Origin: JBBQWR01 sp038210495
GTDB lineage: Bacteria; Planctomycetota; Planctomycetia; Pirellulales; DATAWG01
DNA length: 64,000 bases
Direction of reading: 5' to 3'
Assembly: GCA_038210495.1 (NCBI GenBank)
Contig: JBBQWR010000026.1
Coordinates: 1 to 64,000 of the forward strand
In this document: one piece after another, positions 40,201 through 46,759 of the stretch
How positions within the stretch are numbered: position 1 is the first letter of the stretch
Layout of the letters: each line of letters begins with the position of its first letter
Notes under the pieces: model-generated
Told to the model about the DNA's origin: nothing
Database searches by the model: none
What the model saw: the letters and a program-made list of their open reading frames with translations, nothing else
Program-made: the position numbers and the translations under genes

Positions 40201-40921
40201 ATTGACCGTCCAAGGACAGACGAGCTTCGCCCCGGGCGCCCATTTGGCCATCACCAGCGGCAGCAGCGTGAAGTTCGCCCCGACTCAAAATGGCATCCTG
40301 AGCGGAGTGGGAACTAGCGGGCCGACGGCGGTGACCGTGACTGTCGCGACAGGGGCAACGCTCGAATTGGCTGGCTCTAACTCTTCGATGGGTGATGGCG
40401 CTGCGACCGGCGCCTCTGGGAAGGCGAACGTCGTCACGAATTCGACCGCTCAACTCGTCGTTAGCGGAACCAACCAGCAGGTCGGTTTCATCAGTGGCGT
40501 GGGAAGCACGACGGTCGGCACGAACGGCACAAATGGCGATCTATCGGCCAATGGAATCATTCAGAGTTCGTTGACGATCGGTGCTGGCGCCGTCTTCACG
40601 CTTCGCCCGAGCGATCCTACGACCGGCAATCCGCTCGTCGATTCGGCCGCAAGCCAGGGAAGTTTCACAAGCCCTAATTTGCTGTTGGCGAATTTGCTTA
40701 CTGCCCGTTGGACGTTTGCCAGCGGCGTGAGTGGCTCGTCATCGCTGAGCGCAGCAAGCTCGACCACGAGTTCGATCGGCGGGGGAGCCTCCCTAAGCGG
40801 CAGCCTTGGAGCCTCCGTCTCAGCGGTTCCCGAACCTTCGACTTTGGTGCTTGGGGCCTTTGCAATGCTCGGATTGTTGGGTGTTGGTTTGCGACAACGC
40901 GGTCGCATGGCGGCCCGGTAG
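34232..40921 (+). CDS. Giant PEP-CTERM protein with autotransporter-associated beta-strand repeats
   Basis: 2229 residues. The start ATG has AGGAG about 10 bases upstream and a good signal peptide (hydrophobic LLLTFLFILSA, ending at about 31). The body is rich in Gly, Thr, Ser and Asn with almost no Cys. At least five units match the autotransporter-associated repeat pattern 'L.G.N.Y.G.T.I..G.L', around residues 789 (LSGINTYTGPTTINAGTLSI), 1155 (LSGTNLYTGGTILQAGGALKI), 1743 (LSDVNTYAGTTTISGGHLLL), 1848 (LANANTYDGGTTLNAG) and 1915 (LTGSNSYSGATTINAGTLAI). The C-terminus is VPEPSTLVLGAFAMLGLLG plus a basic tail, a textbook PEP-CTERM. It probably forms an extended beta-solenoid on the cell surface or in the matrix. 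Confidence 0.92.
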   Translation: MTIPTPVAVGLRWLLLTFLFILSAAQSLPAQQFWKQDTALPANWDNVTPDWYGNALFTGATQAWMGGVANFSGSGTPTNPVNVAANVSATQLNFSLSGYTLSGVNTITMAGANPSINLGGGTTGTAFNTAIAANISAAGSVGITDSFNPGVSASYNLLSLTGSTQNFGGSTGSLTLTSGSNAKEQFLVGHTAAWNLQTLNLVGAVNGKNLTFVGGAFDTSKASTFTGAFPAATAGVMNFSGAAPTITWGGSSTNDLQGSPAWTLFDAIANSSSAPLHLIANSSVFSSNGTQTPAQPVLNFGVPNTSSLTTLSPPHTGSTTGTVLGSSFASGIILDNSLPVSGGGAWDSTQGYTWTARYNFNQAGATGTGAGAGTISVAANGLCMTDVGGANSVYLTRPNPIVLNSNNIDPVNSAAGGLFLTAIGATKAGNINTDALTTSITYSGVISGNGAIVIGNDLSRPSGGAGLTILGNNNMYAGKTIFNGTYNTSTNSISVLRLATTNALPTNNILQFGYSDNLAQGTLTTKPLGTVDLFGFNQTIASLVSSVDPGTPVNGITNTDTLQALPGQLATPTLTINGATNDWFTGGLGTVQASGPQYPNLKSSTANIGLTRTGLGSTTLGSSSSFGVSVGNRSNYSGPTHVNGSASLIAGATDALSPNSDFTIAGDNSFGGSGAAILDVNGYNNTINSLSGTSAGMVTNNVNTVQYNVSYVKGIYGNAPITANANSSSLVQNSAGYQITTTSPYSSAILTIGNGATLAGTSATFAGVVQDGSNGSIGIAIGGALTQTLSGINTYTGPTTINAGTLSIASTGSIGASSVVTVNAGGTLRGVGQVYGPVTVQSSGNISAGLFTTPGALLVGSLTFVDSGNYQWKITDATGAAGSGYDTLNSSGALTLPSKAVNVILDSLGTTPAHFTATNSYTWTLGTFNAGITGFNSSIFNVNASNFTGGNLLSTFTVSQSGNALLLNYVSGPVLTNLTWNGSSGDNFNGTGKFLDSNSLAATWSSGNTATFGNAGQTVVVDAPTQVQALVFNSTGYTLSGTSALSVSPPSGNFTSTSLTVDVANAGTTATINAPINSPLNVVGGGTLVLGSTSNNFGSGITVGGGILQGSTATIGSSTHITNNALVVFAESSGAANFAGTISGGGVVVKRGTSVLTLSGTNLYTGGTILQAGGALKITADANLGDVGGSVTFDGGSLDLTGIPTGLITGRKIIITGNAGSFTDAGAGANTVFNGGASIASGATFTKNGVGAMQINTSPFNGAGTIAITGGSLFLGSESLVNPVDSTGLLGNNSLAFSSASAVTPASLTVAGSSDTGASLKPNITIGLASSVDQIFSLHIFKSGGGSGALNPSLTGATTINANSKKITTFSVDASADANNAVAGTSKVSLGAVTVPFVGTVNSQVLDPATVGNVVFQTFANASSKNVGLQFNGVYIDNFNNTTFLGNGNFSSGVSPGYGVAFNTAGAQPTGPWTIGDVGGTNAQIVQLSAANAASPGNAITANAVLINSGSQLMFTVKQGTYTPKSITINGSGPIDPTVGDHTGALQLAGSAKVLLNGPVTLNTDSIFNVTQASADQPTILQLLSPFTQGVNQLTIQGNTNLNNLGVATVEFSAVNPVSTGATVINGGTLSVDAISSMGKGDLTLAQHRDHTTFLVLNNAAQAIGNLWSTYSEVSGGNPGTQTITLNGTILSITQTKNLDYGILTADGNGGLGGTILLGSHATIAGSGGITLSAASTATLSLSDVNTYAGTTTISGGHLLLANSNAVENSTVSNGITNGLQFDSSDAGSTSFNLGGLAGSGNLSLISQSAGNAAATLTVGSNNANTTYGGILSGTGASLLKSGLGTLILANANTYDGGTTLNAGAIQLGNGTTTNGSVAGGIVNNSALIIANPAIQTVGNAISGTGTLTKTGAGVAALTGSNSYSGATTINAGTLAIGGDSELGTVSAPTVGQLTLNGGTLEATASFQTITNRGLTIGASGGSIQTDAGQLTVQGQTSFAPGAHLAITSGSSVKFAPTQNGILSGVGTSGPTAVTVTVATGATLELAGSNSSMGDGAATGASGKANVVTNSTAQLVVSGTNQQVGFISGVGSTTVGTNGTNGDLSANGIIQSSLTIGAGAVFTLRPSDPTTGNPLVDSAASQGSFTSPNLLLANLLTARWTFASGVSGSSSLSAASSTTSSIGGGASLSGSLGASVSAVPEPSTLVLGAFAMLGLLGVGLRQRGRMAAR

Positions 40922-41045
40922 TCGAGCGTCGAACAACGTCAATCCATTCGCCGCAAGCCCAGGGGCGATTGTCTATGGGCTTTCGGCGCTGATTTTAGAT
41001 TCCCGTTTCGAGCAGTGGCGATTAACGCCGTGAAGGAGAAGTAGC

Positions 41046-42128
41046 ATGGAAGTCCATAGGACATTGCGGTGCGATTTAATGCAGCTCGTGGATCGGATTT
41101 ACGTCGCCGTCATTGGCGCGTCGGCGAGTCGCAGCCGGCGCTCGCGGAGTTGTCGAGAGTTCCGCGGCGGATCGACCAAGTTCGGCTTTACGTTGGTGGA
41201 GCTCCTTGTCGTGATCGCCATCATCGGAGTCCTCATCGCCCTGCTGCTACCCGCCATTCAGGCCGCTCGCGAATCGGCGCGACGGACTCAATGCGCCAAT
41301 AACATCCGCCAAATCGGTTTAGGGATGCAGAATCATTTGTCTGCTGCGCGGACATTTCCTCCGGGGCAGAAGCGCGGTTGCCCAACGTGTTCCAAATATT
41401 CGTGGTGCATGTATTTTTTGGACTACATTGAAGAAAAGACGACGACGGTCCGCGTGAATTACAGGGCCGACGTCCACTCGAAGCTCAACGCGATCGCGGT
41501 AAATCAAGTCTTGAATACTTATCTGTGCCCAAGCTTGGGTCGCGTCCAAAGCACTCGAGGCGACGACAATCGCATTCGTATGTTTCCAAGCGACTCCAAG
41601 GGTTTTACGATCAACGACGGCGGCGGCATGGGATGCGGCGATTACGGAGGAGTCGATGGTCCGGACACGAAAACCATGAAGAACCCGAACACGGGTCTCT
41701 ACTATGCGTCCGGGCGCGGCGTCTTGGTAAGAATTCCGGATTCCGACGGTATCACGCTCGAATCTCCGCGAATCAGCGTGCGAGACATCCCCGATGGCAT
41801 GTCCAAGACTTTGATCGTGGTCGAAGCGTCAGGTCGAGGCGCCAGCTACGATCTATCGGGCAATGGTAAAGTTCACGATCGCGGCGCCTGGGCTGAGGGG
41901 GCGAATCTCGTCACTATTTCGAAGCCCATCAATTTTCTGAATTCCGGGGACAACGGCACGATGCCGGTAGACGGCCGCGAGGTATTCTCCGACCACGTCA
42001 ACGGCGCTCAGGCACTGTTGTGCGACAATTCGGTTCATTTCTTCGCCGACGATTTAGATGTGAAGGTGCTCGCTGGGTTGTCCACGCGAGACGGCGGAGA
42101 GACGATTCCTCCCGACGCGATCAAGTAA
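41046..42128 (+). CDS. DUF1559 protein with type IV pilin-like N-terminus and unusually long leader
   Basis: A 360-residue protein. The prepilin cleavage/methylation segment FGFTLVELLVVIAIIGVLIALLLPAIQAARESARR starts at about residue 47, followed by the planctomycete DUF1559 consensus 'CANNIRQIGLGMQNH'. The C-terminus contains 'FSDHVNGAQALLCDNSVHFFADD', the expected 'SSHHPGGVN...DGSV.F' type ending. The leader before the cleavage site is 46 residues and basic, longer than the usual ~10. The start is nonetheless backed by GAAGGAGAAG 6 bases upstream. DUF1559 proteins are thought to be pseudopilin-like and are heavily expanded in planctomycetes; function is unproven. It lies 124 bases after the giant PEP-CTERM gene. 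Confidence 0.9.
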   Translation: MEVHRTLRCDLMQLVDRIYVAVIGASASRSRRSRSCREFRGGSTKFGFTLVELLVVIAIIGVLIALLLPAIQAARESARRTQCANNIRQIGLGMQNHLSAARTFPPGQKRGCPTCSKYSWCMYFLDYIEEKTTTVRVNYRADVHSKLNAIAVNQVLNTYLCPSLGRVQSTRGDDNRIRMFPSDSKGFTINDGGGMGCGDYGGVDGPDTKTMKNPNTGLYYASGRGVLVRIPDSDGITLESPRISVRDIPDGMSKTLIVVEASGRGASYDLSGNGKVHDRGAWAEGANLVTISKPINFLNSGDNGTMPVDGREVFSDHVNGAQALLCDNSVHFFADDLDVKVLAGLSTRDGGETIPPDAIK

Positions 42129-42408
42129 ATCGCGTGGAAAAGTCTTCGCCTCATCGCGGGTTTGCTTCTCGACAGCGCCGCGTTGCTTGGAATGTAAGTT
42201 CTCAAGGCGGCGCCCCCCGGCGTCCGAGAATGGGAAAGCATCGGCGGCGGCTGGTTCAACCCTGTGATAATCGGCGCCGGTTTGCGCGATTGCGCCGTCG
42301 GCACATTCGGCCGCGGCGGCAGAGTCAGCCCGAGTTGACGTATGCGCACCAAATGCCTTTGCTAAGGTTACCGCAGGCGACGAACATTTTGGCAAGGATG
42401 CCAGTGGC

Positions 42409-43830
42409 ATGGAAACGAAAAATACCGGAGCGCGCCGGCCGCGACATATTCCCTGCTTCTCGACTTGCGCAGCGCCGATATTGCCGCTGTTTTTGATCTG
42501 CGCCCTGGCGGTTCCGGCGCTTGCGCAGTCTGTCAATCAAGACAATGGCTCAACCGCCGACTCTGCCTCCGAGACCAAATCCTCCACTGAGCCGGCCGAG
42601 GAAAATTTCAATATTTTCGGCCAAGCGACTGTCATATCTCAGATGCATGGCCGATTTCGTTCTCCGTATAGCGGCCCCAACAGCTTTCCGTCGATCAACG
42701 AAACTCGCACGTCGATGACCGGCACGCTGAACCTCGGAGTCCGGGTTTGGGACGGCGGCGAGCTGTATTTCGATCCCGAGATCAGCGGCGGCTTCGGCGT
42801 CGGGAATGTCTTCGGCCTGGGCGCTTATACCAACGGCGACGTCGATCGACTGGGTGTGCCGCAGCCCCTGCCCTATATCGCGCGGTTGTATTTTAGCCAA
42901 ACGATCGGCTTTGGCGGTGACCAGGAAAAAGTGACGTCGGGCCCCAATGCGTTGGCCGGCTCGCGCGACGTATCGCGAGTGACATTTACGATCGGCCGAA
43001 TGTCGGCGGAAGATTTCTTCGACGGTAACGCCTATAGCCACGATCCGCGCATTCAGTTCATGAACTGGGCGCTGATGTACGACGCGGCCTGGGATTTTCC
43101 GGCCGACGCCCGCGGCTACACATACGGTGGCGTATTGGATTTCAATCGAGAAGCTTGGGCGCTGCGATATGGAGTCTTTGCCGAGCCGGCCGTCGCCAAT
43201 GGGTTGCCAATCGACGCACATTTTGGCGAGGCCCACGGGCAGGTCATCGAGCTCGAGGAGCGATTTCGAGTTTGCGATCAACCGGGCAAAGCGAGATTTC
43301 TGCTTTACTGGAATCGCGCTCACATGGGCAATTATGAAGAGGCGACCGACGATCCGGCGTTTGGGCTCGACATTACTCGGACCCGGCGATATTCGTCCAA
43401 AATTGGTTGCGGCCTAAATCTCGAACAACAGATCAACGCAGACTTGGGCGGCTTTCTACGACTTGGCTGGAGCGACGGCCGCAACGAAGCTTGGGCGTTC
43501 ACCGAATGCGATAGCACGGTGTCCGGCGGATTCGTTCTCAAAGGGACGCCTTGGAACCGCAAGGACGACACATGCGGCACGGGCCTGGTGGTCGATGGGT
43601 TGTCGGGCCCTCACCGCGATTATTTAGCCGCGGGTGGGCTCGGCTTCGCACTGGGCGATGGCAGACTGAATTATGCGCCCGAGATCGTGTGGGAGACGTA
43701 TTACTCGCTGAAATTCAAGAACCATCAGATTTGGCTGACGCCCGATCTGCAATTCATCGGCGATCCCGGTTACAACGCCGATCGTGGCCCGCTGCTGGTC
43801 GCGGGACTGCGCTTGCACGGCGAATTTTAA
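42409..43830 (+). CDS. OprB-type carbohydrate porin
   Basis: A 473-residue outer-membrane protein. An extended signal peptide has its hydrophobic core at about 24-40 (ILPLFLICALAVPALAQ). A linker rich in Ser/Thr/Glu leads into a beta-barrel with alternating polar and aromatic residues. Visible OprB-family pieces are 'FNIFGQATVISQMHGRFRSPYSG', 'GGELYFDPEISGGFG', 'TIGRMSAEDFFDGNAYSHDPRIQFMNWALM' and 'APEIVWETYYSLKF'. The protein ends in Phe after 'PLLVAGLRLHGEF', as expected for BAM-inserted barrels. It probably allows diffusion of sugars. AAGGA lies 8-9 bases before ATG. The 280 bases upstream hold no gene I can support. Confidence 0.88.
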   Translation: METKNTGARRPRHIPCFSTCAAPILPLFLICALAVPALAQSVNQDNGSTADSASETKSSTEPAEENFNIFGQATVISQMHGRFRSPYSGPNSFPSINETRTSMTGTLNLGVRVWDGGELYFDPEISGGFGVGNVFGLGAYTNGDVDRLGVPQPLPYIARLYFSQTIGFGGDQEKVTSGPNALAGSRDVSRVTFTIGRMSAEDFFDGNAYSHDPRIQFMNWALMYDAAWDFPADARGYTYGGVLDFNREAWALRYGVFAEPAVANGLPIDAHFGEAHGQVIELEERFRVCDQPGKARFLLYWNRAHMGNYEEATDDPAFGLDITRTRRYSSKIGCGLNLEQQINADLGGFLRLGWSDGRNEAWAFTECDSTVSGGFVLKGTPWNRKDDTCGTGLVVDGLSGPHRDYLAAGGLGFALGDGRLNYAPEIVWETYYSLKFKNHQIWLTPDLQFIGDPGYNADRGPLLVAGLRLHGEF

Positions 43831-44146
43831 TCGCGCGACGGGCTGAAGTCCCAGCCATGTAGCATGGCCATCCTGGCCATGCGCGAGTACGGCCAAGGCG
43901 CCGAAAGCGCCACATCGCTCAGTTCCGCCAGGCGCTAGCGCCGCGCACGACGCTAACAGCTTAGAACCGCTAACTTAACGACTCTTGGGTGGACGGGGCT
44001 CGCATCGAAATAAAACCTCGTGGCCTGCTCTCGAAGTCGAATTTACTCTCCGGGGCTTCGGCGAGGACGCCTCCAGCCTCGGCCACCCGGCGTATTGTTG
44101 GCGGCTCTCATTGTCGCTTCACAACCCGCCGGTGGCGTCGACGCCG
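43831..44146. other. Intergenic region between convergent porin and sat genes
   Basis: 316 bases without a gene. A perfect 9-bp-arm hairpin at 43862-43882 (listed separately) and a GGCGCTAGCGCC palindrome at about 43931-43942 are the only clear structures. Confidence 0.5.
43862..43882. repeat. R1-like hairpin with a different stem but same core
   Basis: GCATGGCCA and TGGCCATGC pair perfectly around TCC. The core CATCCTG is identical to that of the R1 repeats while the stem sequence differs. It lies just after the porin stop, preceded by CCATGTA. It could act as a terminator, but it lacks a T tract. Confidence 0.65.
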
Positions 44147-45406
44147 TCACTTGCCGGCCATCGCCGCGGCGAGAATTTGCGACGTGCTTTCCCGCATGAT
44201 TCGCGGGTCGACCGTTTTTCCCTCGAGCAGCGTCTTGCGGACGTCCTTGCCGGAGATGAATACGGGCTTTTCGTCCTTGTGCTTCTCCATCAGTTCCACG
44301 CGGCCGGCCGAATCGTAATAGGCGGCGAAGCCAACCTTCACCGGTTGAATCTTCAGGTCTCCCTTGAGATTGCCAAAAATTTCTTGAGCGTCGAAATCGC
44401 CCCAGATCGCCGTCCCGTCGTTGTACGGGGCGTCGGCGTGCTTGCGGCCAATGACGATATCGGTGAAGCCGAAATTCTGGCGATAGATGGAGTGCATGAT
44501 GGCCTCTTTCGGGCCGCCATAGAACATCTTAATGTCCATGCCGAGAAGGATGACTCGATCGGGCACGGACTCGCCGCGCGGTCCCCACAACGATGCATCG
44601 CTGTCCCCTTCGCCCAGGCTGCGGTTCTTGATGAGCGCCTCGTATGTGTGCATCCGCACGTCGGCCGGCACGTCGTCTCCCTTGGTCTCGCCGATCAGCG
44701 GATTGAGCGCGGCGCCCGCGTTGTGACCGGCGCGAAGCAGCGTTTCTAGGCCGTAGACCAACGCATACTCGTGAGCTCGGTGCAGCGGATTGCGAGTTTG
44801 GAAGGCGACGACTCGATCCCAACCTTTGTCGGCGAGCAGGCGGCGCACTTCCTTCGGCGAAAGGACATACTTGCCGAAGACCGGATGCTTGGGCTGCGGC
44901 AGCAAGCGAATCGTGCCGCCAAGTAGATGCGACTTGTCTGCGTCTCCTTTGAGCACCATGTCCGCGCCCGGGTGATCGGTGCGATCGGTGAGGTAGACGC
45001 TCTTGATGTATTTTGGCTTGTCCCAGGCGAAGACGTCGTTGATGTCCAGCGTGGCGACGATGGCGCCGGCGGAACTGGTTAGCGCGACTCGCTGTCCGGG
45101 CTTAAGCTGTTTGGCAAGCGCCTCGGTCACGGGCAACGAGAGGGGAATCGTCCAGGCATAGAGCTTGCCGTTGTGCTCGATCACCGATTCGTCGAGCACG
45201 CGATTGTACGCCGCGCTATTCATCGGCCCGGTGAGCGGACTGAGTGCGCCGTCGCCGAAGCGATAGACGGTCGAAAGATCGGCATCCGAAACGGGGATTT
45301 TAACGAGGTTCCCGGCCTCGGCGTTAAACTTTGCAATTTGGTCGGCCGGCACGGTGCAAGAGAGCGGCTCCGACAAACCACCATGGGGAGGAATCAAATC
45401 CGCCAT
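44147..45406 (-). CDS. sat: Sulfate adenylyltransferase (ATP sulfurylase)
   Basis: A 419-residue protein of the single-chain ATP sulfurylase family. The catalytic block is VAFQTRNPLHRAHEY (QxRNPxHxAHE, about residues 200-214), followed by 'LNPLIGETKGDDVP' and 'ILLGMDIKMFYGGPKEAIMHSIYRQNFGFTDIVIGRKHADAP', which are the nucleotide- and sulfate-binding segments. There is no C-terminal APS kinase domain. It makes APS from sulfate and ATP (assimilation) or works in reverse in dissimilation; no apr, dsr or cys gene is in the window to decide. GAGGA lies 11 bases before the start. Confidence 0.94.
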   Translation of the reverse strand: MADLIPPHGGLSEPLSCTVPADQIAKFNAEAGNLVKIPVSDADLSTVYRFGDGALSPLTGPMNSAAYNRVLDESVIEHNGKLYAWTIPLSLPVTEALAKQLKPGQRVALTSSAGAIVATLDINDVFAWDKPKYIKSVYLTDRTDHPGADMVLKGDADKSHLLGGTIRLLPQPKHPVFGKYVLSPKEVRRLLADKGWDRVVAFQTRNPLHRAHEYALVYGLETLLRAGHNAGAALNPLIGETKGDDVPADVRMHTYEALIKNRSLGEGDSDASLWGPRGESVPDRVILLGMDIKMFYGGPKEAIMHSIYRQNFGFTDIVIGRKHADAPYNDGTAIWGDFDAQEIFGNLKGDLKIQPVKVGFAAYYDSAGRVELMEKHKDEKPVFISGKDVRKTLLEGKTVDPRIMRESTSQILAAAMAGK

Positions 45407-45913
45407 AATTTTTATAATCCTCGACGACGTAGAAAGAACGAAATACTGTGAAGCGGCTTAGTATAGGAAAACCTTGCCGGTTGCTCAACGGCGGATATCG
45501 CAAGTCTTTGCCAAAGCCAAGATTCCCAGGCGTCCGCCGGGCGCCTGGGGCTGGAGGTGTGGCTTCGAAGAATGAGACCAACTTCCGTCCCATAGCGGCC
45601 CCTCGTTGGCCCAAAAACGATTCTTGCTTTGACTGTACATCCGTGACCTAATCCCCTTCAGCGTCCCCACCATTTCCCTGGCGGATGTGCATGCCGCGTT
45701 GACCTACTACTACGACCATCGCGAATTGGTTGACGGCCAAATCCGCGAGGATGACGACTTCGCCAGTCATATGGAAGCAGCCGAGCAGCCAAGCTAGCTG
45801 CGTCAAACCTAGCGAAGCCACGGCACGGATGTCCGTTTCATGTGGCTCCCCTCGCCCCGGTCCTTCGGGGAGAGGCTGGGGGTGAGCGGCTTGAAGTGGA
45901 AACAGGTTCAATT
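45407..45913. other. Accessory intergenic patch with repeats and a gene fragment
   Basis: About 507 bases between sat and the DUF559 gene. It contains a CCCAGGCG...CGCCTGGG palindrome at about 45518-45544, a DUF433-like fragment at 45633-45797 and the left CTCCCC repeat at 45846-45886. A short forward frame at 45448-45651 runs through the palindrome and is not supported as a gene. Confidence 0.5.
45633..45797 (+). pseudogene. C-terminal fragment of a DUF433-like protein
   Basis: A 54-codon open stretch between an in-frame TGA (45630-45632) and TAG (45795-45797). It reads 'VPTISLADVHAALTYYYDHRELVDGQIREDDDF', the characteristic end of DUF433 proteins (small antitoxin-like DNA-binding proteins, often 'ISLADVHAALAYYYDH.EEID'). 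The N-terminal helix-turn-helix part is missing and there is no start codon with a ribosome site, so this is a remnant. No toxin gene is next to it. Confidence 0.7.
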
Positions 45914-46337
45914 ATGAACTATCTGGAGCCGATCGAGTTTGCCAAGCATTTGCGACAAGCTGCCACGAGTCATGAGCAGTTGCTTTGGCAGCTGCTGCGC
46001 AATCGACAACGATGCGGCATGAAGTTTCGTCGCCAGCATCCGCTTGGTATCTATACCGCGGATTTTTACTGTGTCGACGCCAAGCTCGATCTAGAAATCG
46101 ATGGGGCGCCGCACGAAACGATCGAAGGCAAACAAAAAGACGAAGTTCGCGACGCGTGGATGCGTTCGCAGGGGATTGAAGTGTTGAGATTCGGTGGATG
46201 GCAAGTTGAAAGAGAGACCCAGCAAGTTTTGCAACGAATCGATGAGATGTTGAAGCAGCGATGCGCGAAATGATCGAATCACGCTTAATCCCCCTCATCC
46301 CCAGCCCTTCTCCCCCGGAGGACCGGGGGAGAAGGGA
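45846..46337. repeat. Inverted CTCCCC...GGGGAG repeats flanking the DUF559 gene
   Basis: The left copy (45846-45886) has the core CGCCCCGGTCC...GGGGAG and ends CTGGGGGTGAG. The right copy (46290-46337) is its near reverse complement, starting CTCATCCCCAG. Each copy is itself a palindrome around GGTCC. A third, shorter copy in the left orientation lies at 46458-46486. The DUF559 nuclease gene is the only gene between left and right copies. Confidence 0.75.
45914..46273 (+). CDS. DUF559 (Vsr-like) endonuclease domain protein
   Basis: A 119-residue protein from ATG 45914. 'ATSHEQLLWQLLRNRQRCGMKFRRQHPLGIYTADFYCVDAKLDLEIDG' is the DUF559 consensus; the Asp in ADFYC and the Glu in LEIDG correspond to the PD-(D/E)xK metal-binding acids. 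It ends with 'RDAWMRSQGIEVLRF...QVLQRIDEML'. The frame is open 24 codons further upstream but that part is encoded by the flanking repeat, so I do not include it. The family is related to very-short-patch repair and restriction nucleases; its true role is unknown. It stands alone in an accessory patch with IS and gene fragments. Confidence 0.88.
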   Translation: MNYLEPIEFAKHLRQAATSHEQLLWQLLRNRQRCGMKFRRQHPLGIYTADFYCVDAKLDLEIDGAPHETIEGKQKDEVRDAWMRSQGIEVLRFGGWQVERETQQVLQRIDEMLKQRCAK

Positions 46338-46494
46338 GCCAGGATGCAAGGGGCCGCGTTCGCCGATGTGCTAACGTTCGCGCTACCTCTCGCCTTGGGA
46401 GCTCGGTCAGAGGTCGCGAAATCGCATGGGTTTGCCGATGACTCAACAATGCTCTGGCTCCCCTCGCCCCGGTCCTCCGGGGAGAGCGACTGTG
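46274..46494. other. Short repeats between DUF559 gene and IS110 fragment
   Basis: 221 bases with the right CTCCCC repeat (46290-46337) and the third copy (46458-46486). No gene is seen. Confidence 0.5.
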
Positions 46495-46690
46495 TTAGCG
46501 GTCGTAGAGATCTTTGAGGGGCGGGTAATGTTTCACGGCGCTGAGCGTGGCCATGTATAAGACTGAACGGACGGCGGCTCGTCCGCCCCAGGTGGTGCGT
46601 TGTCCTCGAAAGGCGCCGCTGTCGCGATTGATCGGCGCCACGCCCACGAGGCTGGCGATCTCACGCCACTGACGTGGCTCAGGATCACGC
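46495..46690 (-). pseudogene. Internal fragment of an IS110-family transposase
   Basis: Reading the minus strand, an open stretch ends at TAA (46495-46497) and encodes 'REIASLVGVAPINRDSG' then 'FRGQRTTWGGRAAVRSVLYMATLSAVKHYP'. This is the Transposase_20 part of IS110/IS116/IS902 recombinases, including the DSG with the serine thought to be catalytic and the RG.R..WGGR..VR..LYM pattern. The N-terminal RuvC-like half is absent and the frame stops before the usual C-terminal 'LL.AGKPKK.AL' segment, so it is dead at both ends. Confidence 0.85.
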
Positions 46691-46759
46691 GAGCGAATCT
46701 ATGGGGACGGGAGTCATTTGGCTTGCTGCCGAGTTAAGCAAATGTGCGACATATTCTGT

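Noticed and set aside
45448..45651. 67-codon frame upstream of the DUF433 fragment
   Set aside because: It runs through a CCCAGGCG palindrome and has low-complexity composition without a family match.
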